A stretch of 64,000 nucleotides of DNA from Gp6-AA40 sp963741135 (GTDB lineage Bacteria; Acidobacteriota; Vicinamibacteria; Vicinamibacterales; UBA2999), in contig CAVUHC010000003.1 in NCBI GenBank assembly GCA_963741135.1, forward strand, positions 62,001 through 126,000. Reading direction: 5' to 3'. The first letter of the stretch is position 1. Every line of letters starts with the position of its first letter. This document shows, piece after piece, positions 50,932 to 60,124 of this stretch. The notes beneath the pieces are model-generated. The model was not told where the DNA came from. It made no database searches and saw only the letters and a program-made list of their open reading frames with translations. A program made the translations under genes and the position numbers.

Positions 50932-51625
50932 GGCAGATATGACCGTGCCCGCTGAGAACACGAACCGTCGACCCGGGTACGTGGGCGACCATGAGGCGCG
51001 CCTGCGCCACGGACGGGACCAGATGATCCTGTTCGGCCGCGAGAAACAATGTTGGACAGCGGATCTCCTTCAGTCGATGCCGCACGTCGAATTGCCTGAG
51101 CAGTCTGAGGCGACCGATGTAACCAGCTTTCGTCGACTGCCGTGTCAACGCGAGAAAGCGCTGCACGTCATCGCGATGGGTATGCTTTGAATGCATCCGG
51201 AACGCCGTCAACCGGCGCACGAGTGGCATCGCGCCCCAGGGAAGGACGCTGAGACCATGTATGGCCAGGCGGAGCCGGAACTGAGGGGCAAAGTACGGGA
51301 ACGAGTTGAGGATGACAAGCGCCTCGACGCGCTCCGGATGTGCGAGGGCGAGGCTCAAGGAGAGCGCGCCGCCGAACGATTCGCCGACGACGATGGCGCG
51401 GCTGCGGGCTGGCGCGACGGAGTCGATCACCGACGCCAGATCGGCGACCAGCGTCTCCATGCGCGTGGCATCATCTCGCAGCGCGTAGGTGGCCACGCGG
51501 TACGACCTGGCAAGGAGGGGAGTCTGGCGGAAAAAAAGGCGCCCGGTACCGTCCATGCCGGGAACGAGGACCACCGGCGGTCCATCTCCCTGCACCTCCA
51601 CGCGAGGGTCGTACGTGCTGCCCAT
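50879..51625 (-). CDS. Alpha/beta hydrolase
   Basis: 248 residues from ATG 51625. The fold is clear: VVLVPGMDGTGRLFF oxyanion region, the nucleophile elbow VGESFGGAL, a lid region, and a catalytic His in LSGHGHICL near the C-terminus, with the acid in LAAEQDH. Serine hydrolase of unknown substrate. It overlaps the neighbour at its 3' end, and its start codon overlaps the ATG of the next gene on the other strand (the tetramer CATG). Confidence 0.88.
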   Translation of the reverse strand: MGSTYDPRVEVQGDGPPVVLVPGMDGTGRLFFRQTPLLARSYRVATYALRDDATRMETLVADLASVIDSVAPARSRAIVVGESFGGALSLSLALAHPERVEALVILNSFPYFAPQFRLRLAIHGLSVLPWGAMPLVRRLTAFRMHSKHTHRDDVQRFLALTRQSTKAGYIGRLRLLRQFDVRHRLKEIRCPTLFLAAEQDHLVPSVAQARLMVAHVPGSTVRVLSGHGHICLIAPSIDLSSVLADWRR

Positions 51626-52391
51626 GCTCTCTGATCGTACCGTGGACCTACAAGGTCCGCGCCGCACCGTCGGCCCGCGCCGGCTGGTCGTCGCGGCGCG
51701 CATCGCCTGGACGGTCGCCAGCGCGGCCGTCGTGCAGGGGATCGTCTGCACGGCAGCGGTATTGCCGGTTGTTGTGATCTGGTCCCGGCTTCTGGCCGTT
51801 GTCCCCCCAAACGGCGTTATACGTCTGTTCGCGATCAGTGGAGCGGTAATCCCCTCGTATATGTTGTTCAGCCTTGCGTTGATGCCTGTGTCGGCAAGCG
51901 TCATGCGCCTGACCGGATGGCGCACCATGCCCGGAGTGGAGATGCGCATTGTCGATATGGACTGGCAACTTCTCGATTGGGCGCGAGCCATGATCGGCAC
52001 GCACCTGGTCCGCTTCTTCTCCGGAACCTTGTTTCGTGGCACACCAATCTGGACGGCATATCTCCGGATGGCCGGGGCGCGAATGGGCCGTCGCGTGTAT
52101 GTGAACAGTCTCGGCGTCAGCGACTACAACCTCCTCGAATTCGGTGATGGCGTTGTCATCGGCGCCGATGTGCACCTCTCCGGTCATACGGTCGAAAAGG
52201 GAGTCGTGAAGACCGCTCCGGTCACGCTTGGGCGCAACGTGACGATCGGCCTCTGCTCGATCGTCGATATCGGCGTCGAGATCGGAGACGATGCCCAGGT
52301 TGGAGCGATGAGTCTCGTGCCGAAGCACACGCGGCTCAAGGGCGGCCTGGTATATGCCGGCGTGCCCGTGAAGCCGCTCCCCACGCTGTGA
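51624..52391 (+). CDS. Left-handed beta-helix (hexapeptide) acyltransferase
   Basis: 255 residues from ATG 51624. Two or three membrane helices (AARIAWTVASAAVVQGIV, AISGAVIPSYMLFSLAL) precede a hexapeptide-repeat domain with VYVNSLGVSDYNLLEFGDGVVIGADVHLSG and VTLGRNVTIGLCSIVDIGVEIGDDAQVGAMSLV. Such proteins transfer acyl groups to sugars, peptides or lipids, here probably at the membrane. Start codon overlaps that of the hydrolase on the opposite strand. Confidence 0.82.
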   Translation: MLSDRTVDLQGPRRTVGPRRLVVAARIAWTVASAAVVQGIVCTAAVLPVVVIWSRLLAVVPPNGVIRLFAISGAVIPSYMLFSLALMPVSASVMRLTGWRTMPGVEMRIVDMDWQLLDWARAMIGTHLVRFFSGTLFRGTPIWTAYLRMAGARMGRRVYVNSLGVSDYNLLEFGDGVVIGADVHLSGHTVEKGVVKTAPVTLGRNVTIGLCSIVDIGVEIGDDAQVGAMSLVPKHTRLKGGLVYAGVPVKPLPTL

Positions 52392-52419
52392 AAGATTTCG
52401 CGGACCAGGCGAAAATCTC
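52390..52419. promoter_or_regulatory. Tandem palindrome pair upstream of exporter B
   Basis: Half-sites GAAAGATTTC and CGAAAATCTC, 20 bp centre to centre. It overlaps the stop codon of the acyltransferase gene by two bases. Centre to -24 GG is 72 bp. Confidence 0.55.
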
Positions 52420-52475
52420 GTTGCCGTCAGCCCAACGAACGCGTTCGATTCCCTGAAAGGAGGTCGCAATCGCAG

Positions 52476-52491
52476 CGGCCTTTTCCTTGCT
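52476..52491 (+). promoter_or_regulatory. sigma-54-type promoter for exporter B
   Basis: Box CGGCCTTTTCCTTGCT: GG at 52477-52478, GC at 52489-52490, TTGCT at -12. Predicted start about 52502, five bases before ATG 52507; an unused AAAGGAGGT lies upstream of the promoter. Confidence 0.55.
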
Positions 52492-52506
52492 CTACAGCTT
52501 CGGTAC

Positions 52507-53734
52507 ATGGCCCTTCCTGCAGTATCGCGAACGACCCTGCCGCCGATTGCAGGGGAGACGACCATCGGCGTCTGGCGCGTCCCCTGGCGCTGGATTCGAC
52601 GGGGTCTCATCATCGCTCTAATCGTGGGGGCGGGCGTTGCTTTTCGCGTGACCTACTTCGCCCCGACCGTGGTGCCCGTGAGCGTCGTACGAGCTGAGGT
52701 CGGCCGCGTCGAGGAGATCGTCACCAACAACAAAGCAGGCACGGTCAACGCGAGACGGCGTGCGTCGTTGAATCCGGAAATGGGCGGCCGCATCGAGCGG
52801 CTCCCGGTGAAGGAGGGCGACCGCGTACGAGCCGGTGATGTGCTGCTCGAGCTGGCGGACGCCGAGCTGCAAGCGCAGCTCTCGGTGCAGGAGAACGCTC
52901 ACCTGGCGGCTCAGGCGTCGGTGATCGAATCGTGCGCAGCGGCGGAACTTGCCGCGCGCAACCTCGATCGAGCAGGACGCCTCGCCGAGGATCGCTTGTT
53001 ATCCCGTCAAACGCTCGAACAGGCGATGAATGCGGCCGTCGGCGCTGCCGCCGGATGCGCAAGCGCCAGGGCGCGCGTCGAGCAAGCGGATGCGGCGGTC
53101 GACATGGCCGAGAGCGGTCTCGAGAAGACGGTGCTGCGCGCGCCCTTCGACGGCGTTGTCTCGAGGGTGCGGGGACAGCTGGGCGAATGGCTCGCGCCGG
53201 CGCCGGCGACCTCTCCGACCCCGAGTGTGATCGAGTTGATCGACACACGCTCCATCTACGTGCGCGCGCCGCTCGACGAGGTGGACGCGGCCCAGGATTC
53301 GAGCAGGTCTGCCGGTGCGCGTCACGATGGACGCGTTTCCAGGACGGTCGTTCCCCGGACGGCTGACGATGGTCGGGGCATTCGTGTCGGAGGCGCAGCA
53401 ACAGAACCGCACGCTCGACGTCGACGTCGAGCTCGAGGACGCGGCGTTCGCACGCACCTTGCTTCCGGGAATTTCCGCCGATATCGAGATCGTGCTCCAG
53501 GCGCGCGACAGCGTGCTCCGCGTGCCGACGCCGGCGATCCTCCAGGGCGGCCGCGTGCTCGTGGTCCGCGATGACACGCTCGTCAGCGTGAAGGTGCGCG
53601 CCGGGTTGGCGAATTGGGAATACACGGAGGTGCTCGACGGTCTCACGCCGGGCGAGCAGATCGTGGTGTCGCTCGACCGGACTGACGTCCGCGAAGGCGC
53701 ACGCGTTCGCGTCGAAGCGGAGACAACCCCGTGA
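52507..53734 (+). pseudogene. Adaptor (membrane fusion) protein of exporter B, frameshifted
   Basis: ATG 52507. N-terminal helix (GLIIALIVGAGVAFRVTYF), the lipoyl halves (IERLPVKEGDRVRAGDVLLEL and LRAPFDGVVSRVRGQLGEWLAP) and a coiled hairpin are in one frame to about 53,300 (SIYVRAPLDEVDAAQD), then RVTMDAFPGRSFPGRL and the beta-barrel end in the next frame. One extra base would explain it. It is followed by ATPase and two permease genes, a tripartite-type exporter like exporter A but with two permeases. Confidence 0.8.
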
Positions 53735-54417
53735 TCGAGATGCGCGGGATTTGCCGGGATTACCTGGTTGGCGCGGGCGCCGTGCACGCGTTGCGCGACA
53801 TCAACCTCACGATTGACGACGGAGAGTATGTGTCGATCATGGGTCCGTCCGGTTCCGGCAAGTCGACGCTCCTGAACGTCATCGGCTGCCTCGACCGGCC
53901 GAGCGCCGGCACGTACCGGCTTGATGGCCGGAACGTCGCCGCGCTCGATGAGCAGGCCGTCGCCCGGATCCGCGGGCACAAGATCGGATTCGTATTTCAG
54001 TCGTTTCATCTCGTCCCGCGGCTCACGGCCGCCGGCAACGTCGAGCTCCCGATGCTGCTGGCCGGGGTCGAGCGCGACGTGCGGTCGGCACGCGTGAGCC
54101 AGGCGCTCGACGCCGTCGGTCTCGCCGGGCGTGCGCATCACAAGCCGGAACAGCTTTCGGGCGGCGAGCGCCAGCGTGTCGCGATCGCGCGCGCAATCGT
54201 GATGGGTCCCGCCGTGCTGCTGGCCGACGAGCCGACAGGAAACCTGGACAGCGCATCCGGCGCGGAAATCGTGGCGCTCCTCGAGCGGATGAACACCCAG
54301 GGGCTGACGCTGATGGTGGTGACCCACGACCCGAATATCGGCCGCCGCGCGCATATGCACCTGGGGATGGTGGACGGAGCGCTTGCGGAGCAGGACCTCG
54401 TCAGAGCAGCGTCATGA
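53731..54417 (+). CDS. MacB-type ABC transporter ATPase (exporter B)
   Basis: 228 residues, start GTG 53731, overlapping the adaptor stop (GTGA). Walker A GPSGSGKST, Q-loop GFVFQSFHLVPRLTAAGNVELP, signature LSGGERQRVAIARAI, Walker B LLADEPTGNLDS and H-loop VVTHDPNIGRRA are complete. The C-terminus overlaps the permease ATG (ATGA). Confidence 0.93.
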   Translation: MIEMRGICRDYLVGAGAVHALRDINLTIDDGEYVSIMGPSGSGKSTLLNVIGCLDRPSAGTYRLDGRNVAALDEQAVARIRGHKIGFVFQSFHLVPRLTAAGNVELPMLLAGVERDVRSARVSQALDAVGLAGRAHHKPEQLSGGERQRVAIARAIVMGPAVLLADEPTGNLDSASGAEIVALLERMNTQGLTLMVVTHDPNIGRRAHMHLGMVDGALAEQDLVRAAS

Positions 54418-55620
54418 CGATCGGGGACACGTTGGCGTTCGGCGCGGGTGCGCTCAGAGGCCATTCGCTGAGGACAGGGCTCTCACTGCTCGGCGTCGCT
54501 GTCGGCGTGACGTCGGTGGTGTTGTTGACCAGTCTCGGGGAAGGCGCGCGTCTCTACATTACGGGCGAGTTTGCCTCTCTGGGATCGAACCTGCTCATCG
54601 TCACACCTGGCAAGACCGATACGACCGGTTTCGCTCCGCCCATCGGCGGCGCGCCGCACGATCTCACGATCGGCGACATCGACGCCCTCCAGAAGCGCGT
54701 GGCCGGCGTCCGGCACGTCGCGCCGATGTCACTCGGCAGCGCCACGGCGCGGTACTGCAGACTTGACGCGCGAAACGGTCGTCGTCGGCGCGACCGCTGC
54801 GTGGAAGGACGTACGGCGCGTCGAGATGCGTGTCGGTCAGTTCCTCCCAGCGACCGAGGCCGATGCGGACCGTCCCGTCTGCGTCATCGGTGCCCAGCTC
54901 GAGGAGGAGCTGTTTCGCGGGCGCAACGCCCTGGGCGAGAACCTGCGCCTGGGCGATGAGCGCTTTCGGGTGATCGGCATCATGGCCGCGCGCGGGACGA
55001 ATCTGGGAATGAACCTTGATGAAGTCGTCATCGTCCCGCTCGGTCGTCACATGAAGATGTTCAACCGCACCACGATCTTCCGCGCACTCCTCGAAGTGAC
55101 GTCTCATGACGCTCTTCCAGCGGTGCGACGGTCGGTCATCGAGGTCATCAAAGCTCGGCACGACAACGAGGAGGACGTGACGGTGATGACGCAGGACTCC
55201 CTGCTGGCGACGTTCTCGCGGCTGCTGGGGATGCTCACGGCGGCGCTCGCCGGCATCGCAGCGATTTCGCTGTCGGTTGCGGGAGTCGGCATCATGAACG
55301 TGATGCTCGTGTCGGTGTCCGAGCGGACGAGCGAGATCGGCCTGCTGAAGGCGCTTGGCGCCACCCCTGGGCAGGTGTTGCGCATCTTCGTCGCGGAAGC
55401 GGCAACGCTCTCGGCGGCTGGAGGGCTCGCGGGACTGGCCGTGGCCCTGGCGTTCAGCGCCGCTATTCGGCACTTCTATCCAACGTTTCCGATGCAGCCA
55501 CCACCATGGGCCATACCGGCCGCACTGCTGGTCTCGCTGGCCGTCGGGATGCTCTTCGGCGTGTTACCGGCTCGGCGTGCGGCGCGGCTCGATCCGATTC
55601 GAGCTCTCACCAGGCGATGA
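54414..55620 (+). pseudogene. MacB/FtsX-type permease 1 of exporter B, frameshifted
   Basis: ATG 54414. The first helix and periplasmic start (LRTGLSLLGVAVGVTSVVLLTSLGEGA) are in one frame to about 54,755 (SATARYC), then the chain continues as LTRETVVVGATAAWKDVRR, VIGIMAARGTNLGMNLDEVVI, IMNVMLVSVSERTSEIGLL and ends LDPIRALTRR at TGA 55620. One extra base explains the break. Related to permease 2 and to the permease of exporter A. Confidence 0.8.
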
Positions 55621-55627
55621 GGCGATC

Positions 55628-56830
55628 GTGGCGACGTATGATTTGTTTCGCTTCGCGGCGTCCTCGGTGCTGGCGCACCGGCTTCGCTCGATCTTGACGA
55701 TGCTCGGCATCGTCATCGGGATCGCATCGGTGACGCTCCTGACGTCGGTGGGGCAGGGCACACGCGAGTACATCCTGTCGGAGTTCACGCAGTTCGGCAC
55801 GAACCTGCTCCAGATCAATCCGGGCAAAACCACGACCGCCGGCATTCCCGGCGCCATGGGCGGAACTGTTCGCAAACTGACGCTGGACGAGGCCGCGGAG
55901 ATCGGTCGGCTCCCGGGCGTCGAGCGCGTCGTGCCGGTCTCGTTCGGTCAGGCGCGCGTCGCGGCGGGCGAGCGTGGGCGTAGCGTCTTCGTCTACGGTG
56001 TCACCTCCGACGTGCCGGCGGTCTGGAAGTTTGATATTGCGCAGGGACGCTTCCTGCCATCCGGCGATCCGCGCCGCGGCGCACCGGTTACGGTGCTCGG
56101 TCCCAAGCTGGCGCGCGAGCTCTTCGGCGACACGAACGCGCTGGGTGCGCGCGTCCGGATCGGCGGTCGCCGGTTTCAAGTGATTGGCGTGATGGCGCCG
56201 AAGGGACAGCTGCTTGGCTTTGATATCGACGATTCCGCGTACGTGCCGGTCAGTGTCGCGCAACAACTCTTCAACCAGGACGAGCTCGTCGAGATCGACG
56301 TGTTGTTCAGCCGCGCGGCCGAATCGTCTGTCGTCGTCGACGATATCCGCCGACTGCTGAAACACCGCCATGACGGCGAGGAAGACTTCACCATCATGAC
56401 CCAGACGGAGATGCTTGCCACCGCCGATCGCATTCTTGGCATCGTGACCTGGGCGGTCAGCGGCATCGGCGCGATCTCCCTGATTGTCGGCGCGATCGGC
56501 GTGCTGACCATCATGTGGATTTCCGTTGGCGAGCGTACGGGAGAGATCGGATTGCTGAAGGCGATTGGCGCCACACCATCACAGGTTCTTCTGATCTTCC
56601 TCGTCGAGGCCTTGATGCTCTCGGTGACCGGCGGTGCGGTGGGTGTCGCGGGGGGTGTCGGAATCGCAACGGTCATCGGGCTCCTGTTTCCCGGACTGCC
56701 GTTTTCGACTCCGTTCGCTTACGTGATTGCGGCGCTCATCACGAGTCTCGTGGTCGGTCTCGCGAGCGGGGTGCTTCCGGCGCTGCGGGCGACCCGGCTC
56801 GATCCGGTCGACGCGCTGCGAGCGGAATAA
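55628..56830 (+). CDS. MacB/FtsX-type permease 2 of exporter B
   Basis: 400 residues from GTG 55628 (GATGAGGCGATC upstream). First helix RSILTMLGIVIGIASVTLLTSVGQGT, periplasmic domain with GRRFQVIGVMAPKGQLLGFDIDDSA and IMTQTEMLATADRIL, then GVLTIMWISVGERTGEIGLLKAIGATPSQVL and a C-terminal helix pair. Ends ATRLDPVDALRAE. Intact, unlike permease 1. The two permeases probably pair as a heterodimer, which differs from the single permease of exporter A. Confidence 0.9.
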   Translation: MATYDLFRFAASSVLAHRLRSILTMLGIVIGIASVTLLTSVGQGTREYILSEFTQFGTNLLQINPGKTTTAGIPGAMGGTVRKLTLDEAAEIGRLPGVERVVPVSFGQARVAAGERGRSVFVYGVTSDVPAVWKFDIAQGRFLPSGDPRRGAPVTVLGPKLARELFGDTNALGARVRIGGRRFQVIGVMAPKGQLLGFDIDDSAYVPVSVAQQLFNQDELVEIDVLFSRAAESSVVVDDIRRLLKHRHDGEEDFTIMTQTEMLATADRILGIVTWAVSGIGAISLIVGAIGVLTIMWISVGERTGEIGLLKAIGATPSQVLLIFLVEALMLSVTGGAVGVAGGVGIATVIGLLFPGLPFSTPFAYVIAALITSLVVGLASGVLPALRATRLDPVDALRAE

Positions 56831-56842
56831 GTCGAGAACGGC

Positions 56843-57124
56843 TCAGGCGCCTCGGGATCCGCGCCACCATCCGGCCATGCGATCGGCGCGTTCCGCCGCA
56901 CTCTTCGCGACACCGGTCACGCTCTTCACATCGTCCAGGATGGCGTTGACCCGCGCCGCGGCGGGAGCGACTTGGCGCTTCTCGATTCCCTCAATCAGCG
57001 TCATCATCCGGCGAAACAGCAGGTACCCGCCGATGAACAGTGCGACCACCGCAAGCGTCTCGAGGACGCTGACGGTGGCCAGGATGCCCAGCAAGACATT
57101 CGTGGTGGTCAGATCGATGGCCAT
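56843..57124 (-). CDS. Small membrane protein with one anchor and helical tail
   Basis: 93 residues from ATG 57124 with CAAGGAGCC upstream. One N-terminal hydrophobic helix (LAVVALFIGGYLLFRRM) and a charged helical tail (VNAILDDVKSVTGVAKSAAERAD). DUF948-like in form, but not assigned. Convergent with the permease gene, and divergent from the USP at 57370. No clear sigma-54 box points at it. Confidence 0.65.
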   Translation of the reverse strand: MAIDLTTTNVLLGILATVSVLETLAVVALFIGGYLLFRRMMTLIEGIEKRQVAPAAARVNAILDDVKSVTGVAKSAAERADRMAGWWRGSRGA

Positions 57125-57223
57125 GGCGGCTCCTTGTCCAGCTCGTCAGAGGACCAAGAGCCGTGCCACACGCGATCATCGCGTCGCGCCGCTCTGGGAG
57201 CAGAAACCGCTCACACCAGCAGT

Positions 57224-57253
57224 GAATTCCTTCCCAGGGCCGCGAAGGATTCC
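57224..57253. promoter_or_regulatory. Tandem palindrome pair upstream of USP 57370
   Basis: Half-sites GAATTCCTTC and GAAGGATTCC, 20 bp centre to centre, followed by GCCTG. Centre to -24 GG is 89 bp. First half is weaker. Confidence 0.5.
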
Positions 57254-57325
57254 GCCTGTCGGGCGCCGGATCTTGGAGGGACCCGCCGTTCCTCGTATGT
57301 GTCGCGTTTTTCGTGGGTGTGACTT

Positions 57326-57341
57326 CGGTATGCCTGTTGCT
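57326..57341 (+). promoter_or_regulatory. sigma-54-type promoter for USP 57370 and the HAD-ATPase gene
   Basis: Box CGGTATGCCTGTTGCT: GG at 57327-57328, ten bases, GC at 57339-57340, GTTGCT at -12. Predicted start about 57352, 18 bases before ATG 57370. Confidence 0.6.
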
Positions 57342-57369
57342 GAAGGTATAGCGGAACGAGGGCCTCTCA

Positions 57370-58287
57370 ATGATCCACGTCAAGCACGTGCTGTGTCCCA
57401 TCGACTTCTCGGAGTTCTCGTCACGCGCGCTCGCCCACGCGGCGGCGCTCGCGCGATGGTACGGGGCGCGCCTGACGGCACTCTATGTCTATGCGAATGT
57501 GCCGGCGGTCGACATCATCCCGTCCCTGCAGCAACACGGGTCTCCTCGGGTCGTCCTGTCGGGGGGCGACAGGAGCGCCCTCGAGGCCGAGCTCGGGCAA
57601 TTCTGCGCGCGCGCGACGCATGACGCGCACGTCACGACGATCGTGGCGGACGCACCGAGCATCGAGAAGGAGATACTCGCGCAGATTGAGGCTCTTGATG
57701 CCGACCTCCTCGTCATCGGCAGCCATGGCCGCTCGGGGTTCGAGAGAATGCTCCTCGGTTCGATTGCCGAGAAGGTGGTCCGCAAGGCCACATGTCCGGT
57801 GATGGTCGTCCCTTCCCATGATGCGGTTCCGTCCGACGACGTGCGGTTCAAACGCATCGTGTGCTCGGTTGATTTCTCGGGACACTCGGTCAAGGCGCTC
57901 GAGTACGCGTTCTCGCTGGCTGAGGAATCGGATGGATGGCTGACCCTGCTCCATGTGCTCGAGCTTCCGCCCGAGCTGCATGAGATGCCGACGCGAGAGG
58001 GCATTGACGTGATGCAGGTGCGGGCCGTAGCCGAAGCCGACGTGCTGACGCGGCTACGCGAGCTGATTCCGAGTGATGTTCGGTCGTTCTGCACTGTGGA
58101 AACGATCGTGCTCGACGGGAAGGCTCATCGCCAGATCCTCGCGGCGGCAGCGGACCGCCATGCAGATCTGATCGTCATGGGCGTATCGGGCCACGGCGCC
58201 GTAGATCGATGGGTCTTTGGCTCGAATACGTCCAGCGTGATACGCGGCGCCCAGTGTCCCGTGCTGACGGTCCGCGGGCTCCTGTGA
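57370..58287 (+). CDS. Tandem universal stress protein
   Basis: 305 residues from ATG 57370. Two USP domains: MIHVKHVLCPIDFSEFSSRAL to VIGSHGRSGFERMLLGSIAEKVV, and FKRIVCSVDFSGHSVKAL to VMGVSGHGAVDRWVFGSNTSSV. Nucleotide loops kept in both. Close in structure to the protein at 17564-18478. Followed after 76 bases by the HAD-ATPase gene, probably co-transcribed. Confidence 0.92.
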   Translation: MIHVKHVLCPIDFSEFSSRALAHAAALARWYGARLTALYVYANVPAVDIIPSLQQHGSPRVVLSGGDRSALEAELGQFCARATHDAHVTTIVADAPSIEKEILAQIEALDADLLVIGSHGRSGFERMLLGSIAEKVVRKATCPVMVVPSHDAVPSDDVRFKRIVCSVDFSGHSVKALEYAFSLAEESDGWLTLLHVLELPPELHEMPTREGIDVMQVRAVAEADVLTRLRELIPSDVRSFCTVETIVLDGKAHRQILAAAADRHADLIVMGVSGHGAVDRWVFGSNTSSVIRGAQCPVLTVRGLL

Positions 58288-58363
58288 GGTTCAACGATGG
58301 CTCGACGGACGGTAACAGCCATCGCGATCAATTGACAGTTGCCGAAGGCCAGGGAGTGTTGGC

Positions 58364-60124
58364 ATGAAGCTGACAGCGGTCGCCCTCGACTACGACGGCA
58401 CGATCGCACAGGACGATCGCGTTGACGCCGAGGTGCGCTCGGCCATCGCCGAGGTGCGGTCGCGCGGCATTCCCGTGTTGCTCGTGACCGGACGCATCCT
58501 CGACGATCTGCGCCGGGTCGCCGGCAGTCTGCACTTCGTGGACGGCGTCGTTGCCGAGAACGGCGCCGTCGTACATTTTCCGGACAGCGGCCACACAACG
58601 GAGTTGGCGCCACGCATCCCGGAATCATTCCTCGCGGAGCTGCAACGCCGGGGCGTCCCGCACCGCGTCGGCACGTGCATTGTTGATGCTGCGGCGAGCG
58701 ACGCGGTTCGCATGCTTGGCGCAATCCAGGCCCTCGAGCTTCCACTGGCTCTCGCGTTCAACCGCAGCCGGGTCATGACGGTACCCCAGGCGGTCAGCAA
58801 GGCGACGGGACTGCATACGGCGCTCGACATGCTCCGGCTGTCCGCCCACAACGCCCTGGCGATCGGCGACGCGGAAAACGACCATGAGCTATTGCGGTTT
58901 GCGGAGGTGGGCGTGGCGGTCGAGTGGGGAGCCGCCTCGCTGCGCGCGGCGGCAGACGACATCATCAAGGGCGAAGGCCCTTCTGCGGTCGCGGAATACC
59001 TCCGGCAACTGGCCCGGACGGCATGCTTGCCGGTGCCGGAACGTGCCAGACGGCAGTTGCTGCTGGGCCACACCGAGGACGGACAGGAATTCTCGCTGGC
59101 GGTGCGCGGTCGGAACGTGCTCATCACTGGTGATGCCAGGTCGGGTAAGTCCTGGATGGCGGGCCTACTCTGCGAGCAGCTCATTCTGCACGGCTACTGC
59201 ATGTGCGTCATCGATCCCGAGGGCGACTATCGATCGCTCGAAGCGCTGCCCGGTGTGTCGGTCCTTGGCGGCGACGATCCCCCGCCGACGCCCCGCGAGC
59301 TGTTGCGGGCGCTGCGTTATCCCGATCGGAGTCTCGTGATCGATCTGTCGCATGTCCCGCAGGACGAAAAGATCGCGTACATCCGATCCGTGCTGCCGGC
59401 GCTGAATACGATGCGAAGGCGCACCGGTCTCCCGCACAGGATTCTGCTCGACGAGGCGCACTATTTCCTCCACGACGCCGATGGCTCCACGCTTCTCGAT
59501 TTCGAGTCCAACGGCTACATCGTTGTGACCTACTGCGCATCGCGGCTGCCGGCCGACCTGCTCGCAGCGACCGAAGTGATGATCGTCACATGCGAGTCGA
59601 ACCCGGCGGAGATCGACGCGCTTCATCGATGCTGCTCGCGTCATTCGCGCGTTGACCGCGCCGCCTGGTCCGCGCTGGCGCACCTTGGGGAGGCGCAGGC
59701 GGTGGCGCTCCCAAGCACGGCGGAAGCCGCCGGCGGCCTGAAGCTGTTCACGATGGCGCGCCGCCTGACGCCGCACGTCCGGCACCGGGAGAAGTACGTG
59801 GACGTGCCGGTCAGCGATCAATGCGCCTTCGCGTTCGCCGAGCCCGGCAGGACCGTCCGCGCGCGGACGCTCCGGGATTTCGTTGCCGAACTGGAGCGCG
59901 CGGAGCCCTCGGTGCTCGTCCCGTACGTCGCTCGCGGCGATTTTTCGCGATGGATTCGTGAGGTCTTCGGCGACCATCCGCTTGCGTCCGAATTGCGTGA
60001 TTTGGAGATGCGGCATCGGCAGGTGAAGTCACCCGAGACGATTCCCGAGATCGTGAACGCAATCCGGGCGCGGTACGAGCTTATCGATGAAGACGAGGCC
60101 GTGATCGATGGTTATGCGGCGTGA
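58364..60124 (+). CDS. HAD phosphatase fused to a HerA/FtsK-like ATPase
   Basis: 586 residues from ATG 58364. N-terminal HAD (Cof/sucrose-phosphatase type): catalytic Asp pair in ALDYDGTIA (Asp9, Asp11), VTGRILDDLRR, and GDAENDHELLR (motif IV, about 169). Residues about 235-400 form a P-loop ATPase: Walker A GDARSGKSWMAG (256-263), IDPEGDYRSLEALPG like HerA, and Walker B ILLDEAHYFL (360-369). C-terminal helical part has many Arg/Glu. HAD-plus-DUF87-like fusions are unusual; substrate and cargo unknown. It overlaps the convergent CBS gene by 13 bases. Confidence 0.85.
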   Translation: MKLTAVALDYDGTIAQDDRVDAEVRSAIAEVRSRGIPVLLVTGRILDDLRRVAGSLHFVDGVVAENGAVVHFPDSGHTTELAPRIPESFLAELQRRGVPHRVGTCIVDAAASDAVRMLGAIQALELPLALAFNRSRVMTVPQAVSKATGLHTALDMLRLSAHNALAIGDAENDHELLRFAEVGVAVEWGAASLRAAADDIIKGEGPSAVAEYLRQLARTACLPVPERARRQLLLGHTEDGQEFSLAVRGRNVLITGDARSGKSWMAGLLCEQLILHGYCMCVIDPEGDYRSLEALPGVSVLGGDDPPPTPRELLRALRYPDRSLVIDLSHVPQDEKIAYIRSVLPALNTMRRRTGLPHRILLDEAHYFLHDADGSTLLDFESNGYIVVTYCASRLPADLLAATEVMIVTCESNPAEIDALHRCCSRHSRVDRAAWSALAHLGEAQAVALPSTAEAAGGLKLFTMARRLTPHVRHREKYVDVPVSDQCAFAFAEPGRTVRARTLRDFVAELERAEPSVLVPYVARGDFSRWIREVFGDHPLASELRDLEMRHRQVKSPETIPEIVNAIRARYELIDEDEAVIDGYAA

